Shown here one piece after another: positions 37,516 through 40,794 of a DNA stretch of 40,794 bases (positions within the stretch are counted from its first letter, which is position 1; each line of letters begins with the position of its first letter). Source of the stretch: Akkermansia sp. (GTDB taxonomy: Bacteria > Verrucomicrobiota > Verrucomicrobiia > Verrucomicrobiales > Akkermansiaceae). Position numbers and translations under genes: made by a program. The stretch is from contig JAFYUJ010000107.1 in assembly GCA_017558555.1 (NCBI GenBank), positions 1-40,794 on the forward strand, read 5' to 3'. The notes beneath the pieces were generated by a model. The model worked only from the letters and a program-made list of their open reading frames with translations. It ran no database searches and was not told where the DNA came from.

Positions 37516-39399
37516 ATGCAAAAGTTTTTCGCCATTTTCAGCCTGATGTCATTGTGGGTTCTGTGCGGCTATGCCGGCGCACAGGAGGCAACAACATCTT
37601 CTGTGCATTCCCCGGCGGCCACGACTGCTCCCGCTGTGGTGGATGAACTTGCCCACAAGGAACAATTGTTCGAATCGGCCACTTCTTCCGAAAAGGGCAA
37701 GGCCATGCTCAAGGATGCGTTGCAGGGCAAGAGCCTGGACTTTGTGCAGACTTACCTCAAGCATGAGCATAATGCTTACGATGGCCACACCGTGCTGGAG
37801 CATGCTTGCATGAAGGTTCCTTTCACTCCCCCTGCGGATGGCCAGCCTTGTCCTGATTGCGGCAAGATTGTGTACAATCATGACCCCGATGGCGTCTTCC
37901 CCGCCTGGAGCTACCACTACACCGGCTCCAAGCAGCAGTACAGCCGCTTCCCCATCCCGCTTTCCATTTACGCCCCGGCAGAGGAGGGCATGACTCTGTG
38001 GCAGAAACTGGTGCACCGCGTGCAAGTAGACAATTTCAACCTGGCTGCCACCATCATCTTCCTGTTGGCCATCATGCACACCTTCCTGGCTCCCAAGTTC
38101 CAGACGCTGGCTCACCACCTGGAAAAGCGCCACAAGCAGAAGCTGCGCGATGCCAAGTTCATGATTCTGCACCCGGAGCAGCGCATCCCCGTGTCCTTCA
38201 CCTCTACCCTGTGCCATTTCCTGGGCGAGGTGGAAGTGGTATTTGGCTTGTGGATTGTGCCGTTCTTCTTCGTGTGCTACCACTACTATTCCATGGAAGA
38301 TTTCCTGCGCTATATCGACCATGACACCAGCTTCACCGAACCTTTGTTTGTGGCGGTGGTGATGGTGGTGGCTTCTTCCCGCCCCATTTATCGTCTGGCA
38401 GAAAATACGCTCAAGTTCGGGGCATCCATGGGCAAGGGCTCTCCCGCCGCCTGGTGGCTGTCCGTGCTGAGTATTGCTCCCTTGCTGGGGTCCTTTATTA
38501 CCGAGCCTGCTGCCATGACGCTGGCTGCCATTCTGCTGGGTAAGAAGTTCTACCAGCTCAAGCCCAGCCCTTCATTATGCTATGCTACCTTGGCTTTGCT
38601 CTTTGTGAATGTCTCCGTGGGCGGCACGCTCACGCACTTTGCCGCTCCCCCCATTGTGATGGTGGCCGGTAAGTGGAATTGGGATATGGCACACATGTTC
38701 ACCCACTTCGGGTGGAAAGCCATGGCGGGTATCTTGCTCTCCAACCTCATTTACTTCTTCATGTTCTCCAGGGAGTTCAAGCGCCTGGCCGAGGTGCAGC
38801 GTATCAACAGCGCGTTTGATGGCGCCGTGCCCACCACCTGGGAAGACCGCCAGGATGTCATCCCTGTGTGGGTGTATGGTGTGTCCATCTTCTTCCTGGT
38901 GTGGACGGTGTTCTTTGCTCACCACCCTGCCATTTTCATTGGTGGCTTCATGTTCTTCCTGGGCTTCACCATGGCTACTCCTCAGTATCAGAATGCTTTC
39001 TCCATCAAGGTTCCTTTGCTGGTGGCATTCTTCCTTGCCGGTCTGTTGGTGATGGGCGGCGTGCAGGGCTGGTGGATGCAGCCTGTGCTGCAAGCACTGG
39101 CCGAGTTGGGTGGGGCTATCACTATGGGCATTGCCAGCATTCTCACCGCGTTCAATGATAACGCTTCTGTGACCTTCCTGGCCAGTACCGTACCGAACCT
39201 GCAAGAGGAAATTAAATACGCCATTGTGGCCGGTGCGGTGACGGGCGGTGGCCTGACGGTGATTGCCAATGCTCCCAACCCTGCTGGTCAGGCCATTTTG
39301 GGCAAGTATTTCAAATCCGGCATCAGCGCGTTATCGCTCTTCCTGTGGGCTGCGCTTCCCACGATTATCATGTTCTGCATGTTCAACTTCATTCAATAA
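37516..39399 (+). CDS. putative Na+/H+ antiporter (PF07399-type) with an extra N-terminal domain
   Basis: 627 residues from the ATG at 37516. A signal-like first helix (MQKFFAIFSLMSLWVLCGYAGAQ) is followed by about 150 hydrophilic residues with one C-x-x-C (PCPDCGK, about 110-116). Eleven or so membrane helices then follow. Family blocks include FITEPAAMTLAAILLG, NVSVGGTLTHFAAPPIVMVA, ILTAFNDNASVTFLAST and GGGLTVIANAPNPAGQAILG. The paired GG-x-LTHFAAPP and ANAPNPAG re-entrant motifs are typical of the wider NhaD/ion-transporter superfamily. Expected to sit in the inner membrane and exchange Na+ and H+. The N-terminal domain is not part of the standard family. ribE follows 3 bp later. Confidence 0.82.
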   Translation: MQKFFAIFSLMSLWVLCGYAGAQEATTSSVHSPAATTAPAVVDELAHKEQLFESATSSEKGKAMLKDALQGKSLDFVQTYLKHEHNAYDGHTVLEHACMKVPFTPPADGQPCPDCGKIVYNHDPDGVFPAWSYHYTGSKQQYSRFPIPLSIYAPAEEGMTLWQKLVHRVQVDNFNLAATIIFLLAIMHTFLAPKFQTLAHHLEKRHKQKLRDAKFMILHPEQRIPVSFTSTLCHFLGEVEVVFGLWIVPFFFVCYHYYSMEDFLRYIDHDTSFTEPLFVAVVMVVASSRPIYRLAENTLKFGASMGKGSPAAWWLSVLSIAPLLGSFITEPAAMTLAAILLGKKFYQLKPSPSLCYATLALLFVNVSVGGTLTHFAAPPIVMVAGKWNWDMAHMFTHFGWKAMAGILLSNLIYFFMFSREFKRLAEVQRINSAFDGAVPTTWEDRQDVIPVWVYGVSIFFLVWTVFFAHHPAIFIGGFMFFLGFTMATPQYQNAFSIKVPLLVAFFLAGLLVMGGVQGWWMQPVLQALAELGGAITMGIASILTAFNDNASVTFLASTVPNLQEEIKYAIVAGAVTGGGLTVIANAPNPAGQAILGKYFKSGISALSLFLWAALPTIIMFCMFNFIQ

Positions 39400-39402
39400 A
39401 TT

Positions 39403-39996
39403 ATGTTCACTGGTCTTGTAGAGTGCACCGGCAAGGTGCTGGCGGTGGTGCCGGTAGAGCAGGGGGCCCGTTACACGGTGCAGATTCCCTTTGCTGCTGA
39501 ACTGTCGTTGGGGGATTCTGTGGCGGTGAATGGCTGCTGCCTGACGGTGGATAAAATTCTGGAATCCGGCGCAGAGTTCGACCTCCTCACCCAGACCATG
39601 CGTGTGACTTCCCTCGGCACGCTGGTGCCCGGCTCTCTCTGCAACCTGGAGCGCGCCATGGGTGGCAATGGCCGCTTTGGTGGTCACTTTGTGATGGGGC
39701 ACGTTGATTGCACGGCAGAGGTGGTGTCCATCACCCCTGTGGGGCAGGACCACATGGTGCGCATCCGCATCCCGGCGGAATATGAGCGCTACACCATCGA
39801 TAAGGGTAGTATCGCCATCGATGGTGTCTCCCTCACCATTGCTTCCGTGCCCGAGCCCGGCGTACTGGAGTTCTGGATTACCCCCCACACCTGGCAGCGT
39901 ACCTCGATGCACACCTATGCCCCCGGTACGGTGGTGAATATCGAGGTGGATATGATTGCCAAGTACGTGGAAAAGATGTTCGCCCAGCGCGGTTGA
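39403..39996 (+). CDS. ribE: riboflavin synthase, alpha subunit
   Basis: 197 residues made of two homologous barrels. The first opens with MFTGLVECTGKV and has SVAVNGCCLTV. The linker holds GGHFVMGHVDCTAEV. The second has SIAIDGVSLTIASV and ends FWITPHTWQRTSM. These are the standard riboflavin synthase motifs; the enzyme dismutates two 6,7-dimethyl-8-ribityllumazines into riboflavin. Directly follows the antiporter gene. The other rib genes are not in the window. Confidence 0.95.
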   Translation: MFTGLVECTGKVLAVVPVEQGARYTVQIPFAAELSLGDSVAVNGCCLTVDKILESGAEFDLLTQTMRVTSLGTLVPGSLCNLERAMGGNGRFGGHFVMGHVDCTAEVVSITPVGQDHMVRIRIPAEYERYTIDKGSIAIDGVSLTIASVPEPGVLEFWITPHTWQRTSMHTYAPGTVVNIEVDMIAKYVEKMFAQRG

Positions 39997-40042
39997 TGCC
40001 CCCACCGGGGTGGGGTGTGCACATGCGCTGGGCGCGTATTCC

Positions 40043-40071
40043 TTGCGCATTCCCATGCTCCGGCGTATGCT
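40043..40071 (+). promoter_or_regulatory. promoter of the phage-like gene at 40078, leaderless
   Basis: TTGCGC (40043-40048), 17-bp spacer, TATGCT (40066-40071), then six bases to the ATG. GGAGG at 40072-40076 is only 1 nt from the ATG, too close to work as a ribosome-binding site. Confidence 0.5.
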
Positions 40072-40077
40072 GGAGGC

Positions 40078-40563
40078 ATGGGTTTTACAACATTTGCTAC
40101 AGCCGCAGCCGTCGCGCTGCCCAAGGTCCTTGAATACGCTTCCCTGCGCCGCCAGGGAAAAGAACTCTCACAGGCTGCCGCCGTGCAGCAACGCCTGGCA
40201 GACCGCCAGGCCGATGCCCTCACGGATACCGCCGTGAGCAATCAGCAACGCGCCGCTCGCAATGCCAACGCGCAGCTGAATAGTGCTCATGTCGTGGCGG
40301 CCACATCTCACCTGATGGATGATGGCAGCGCCCGCCTGCGCGAGCGCGACCTGGCCACGCGCCTGCAAGATGAGATTACCAACAATGCCAATGCCAGCTT
40401 GCAGCAGGCTCAATCCATCCGCGAACAAGGAGCTTATACCGCCTGGAATACGCGCAATACGGCTGCCCGCACCAAAAATCAGGCCCGTGGCACCCTGCTT
40501 TCCGGTGCCGGTTCCCTCTTCGGCTCCCTTGCTTCTTCTCTCTCCCAATCATCCGAGAACTAA
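40078..40563 (+). CDS. phage internal virion-like protein, isolated, 161 aa
   Basis: Opens MGFTTFATAAAVALPKVLEYASLRRQGKEL, continues as a long Ala/Gln/Asn/Arg-rich helix with regular heptads, and closes GTLLSGAGSLFGSLASSLS. This layout (short glycine/hydrophobic start, A/Q/N-rich helical body, glycine-rich L-x-G-A-G-S-L-L/F-G end) is that of podovirus internal core or DNA-ejection proteins (T7 gp14-like). It is far from the other virion genes at 5788-9951, sits 81 bp behind ribE and has no phage neighbour. Recognition is by pattern, so other helical proteins cannot be excluded. Confidence 0.6.
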   Translation: MGFTTFATAAAVALPKVLEYASLRRQGKELSQAAAVQQRLADRQADALTDTAVSNQQRAARNANAQLNSAHVVAATSHLMDDGSARLRERDLATRLQDEITNNANASLQQAQSIREQGAYTAWNTRNTAARTKNQARGTLLSGAGSLFGSLASSLSQSSEN

Positions 40564-40599
40564 GCCATTTCAATTTGGAAATTTCCAGAAAACCATGAA

Positions 40600-40794
40600 T
40601 GGGGATTTGTCGCGCAGGATGCGCGACAACGGATTTCATATTTTAACATTGCATTCGTCTGCGCCTACGCCGAGACAGGAATTGCACATTTGGAAAGTTC
40701 CCCGCGCCGCAGGCGCGGCAAGCTTTGAGCCCCGCTTGCGGGGCGGTAGAAGATAGCCCGGGGCGTAAGCCCCGGGTAGGGTGAGAAAAATGAA
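40600..40794 (+). repeat. REP-like dispersed repeat, copy 4 (cut by window edge)
   Basis: ATGGGGATTTGTCGC, then CGTCTGCGCCTACGCCGAGA, CAGGAATTGCACATTTGG, the GTTCCCCGCGCCGCAGGCGC palindrome, GCAAGCTTTGAGCCCCG-loop-CGGGGCGG, TAGCCCGGGGCGTAAGCCCCGGGT and GGTGAGAAAAATGAA. It contains every block of the inverted copy at 17640-17860 and the second half of the copy at 17340-17480. No coding sequence was seen in the 231 bases after the last gene. Confidence 0.8.

Noticed and set aside
40072..40076. GGAGG as a Shine-Dalgarno site for the gene at 40078
   Set aside because: Only one base separates it from the ATG, and it lies between the -10 and the likely transcript start.
1..40794. tRNA or rRNA genes
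   Set aside because: By eye no cloverleaf with a matching TTCRA loop and no conserved rRNA stretch was found; a covariance-model scan would be decisive.

Overview
The window looks like the chromosome of a Verrucomicrobiota bacterium close to Akkermansia. The reasons are a divergent FtsA/FtsZ pair, a fused SecDF, a yceD-rpmF-plsX operon, a large secreted beta-solenoid protein ending in a PEP-CTERM tag (VPEP, hydrophobic stretch, poly-Arg), high GC, and start codons that almost never have a Shine-Dalgarno sequence. The assignment is by recognition of protein families only.

Layout. 1-363: REP-like repeat and an array of small hairpins. 364-4674: putative lipoprotein, ftsA, ftsZ, a GT14-type glycosyltransferase. 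4794-5693: histidine-rich lipoprotein with 15-residue tandem repeats. 5788-11469: a podovirus-type virion module (scaffold, Bbp19-like, portal and two small genes on the minus strand; a T7 gp11-like tail tubular gene on the plus strand), followed by small DNA-binding proteins, one resembling a terminase small subunit, and an AT-rich spacer with three perfect DnaA-box matches. 11470-15188: operator-like repeats and the large PEP-CTERM protein. 15335-17260: yceD-like gene, rpmF, plsX. 17261-17913: repeat-filled spacer. 17914-21212: GlmU-like hexapeptide protein, small exported protein, queE, low-molecular-weight tyrosine phosphatase, outer-membrane barrel, DUF167. 21221-27059: membrane-anchored CbiX-like protein, secDF, and a large single-pass protein. 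27216-31565: rlpA, acyltransferase, M42 peptidase, an unknown exported coiled-coil protein, exported nitroreductase. 31668-39996: M23 peptidase, OmpA-type protein, UvrD-family helicase and flippase in one tight operon, then a Na+/H+ antiporter and ribE. 40078-40563: an isolated phage internal-virion-like gene. 40564-40794: another REP-like copy.

Most of the content is cell envelope and division biology: FtsA/FtsZ, RlpA, M23, OmpA, a flippase, GT14, SecDF and PlsX. The least ordinary content is the virion module. It has portal, scaffold and tail genes but no capsid, large terminase, integrase or lysis gene in view. It is split across strands, and one further virion-like gene sits 30 kb away behind ribE under what looks like a host-type promoter. 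This fits a domesticated podovirus or gene-transfer-agent-like system dispersed in the chromosome, or a decayed prophage; the window alone cannot decide. A second theme is that several good sigma70-like promoters put the transcription start within about 0-4 nt of the ATG, which suggests leaderless or near-leaderless mRNAs.
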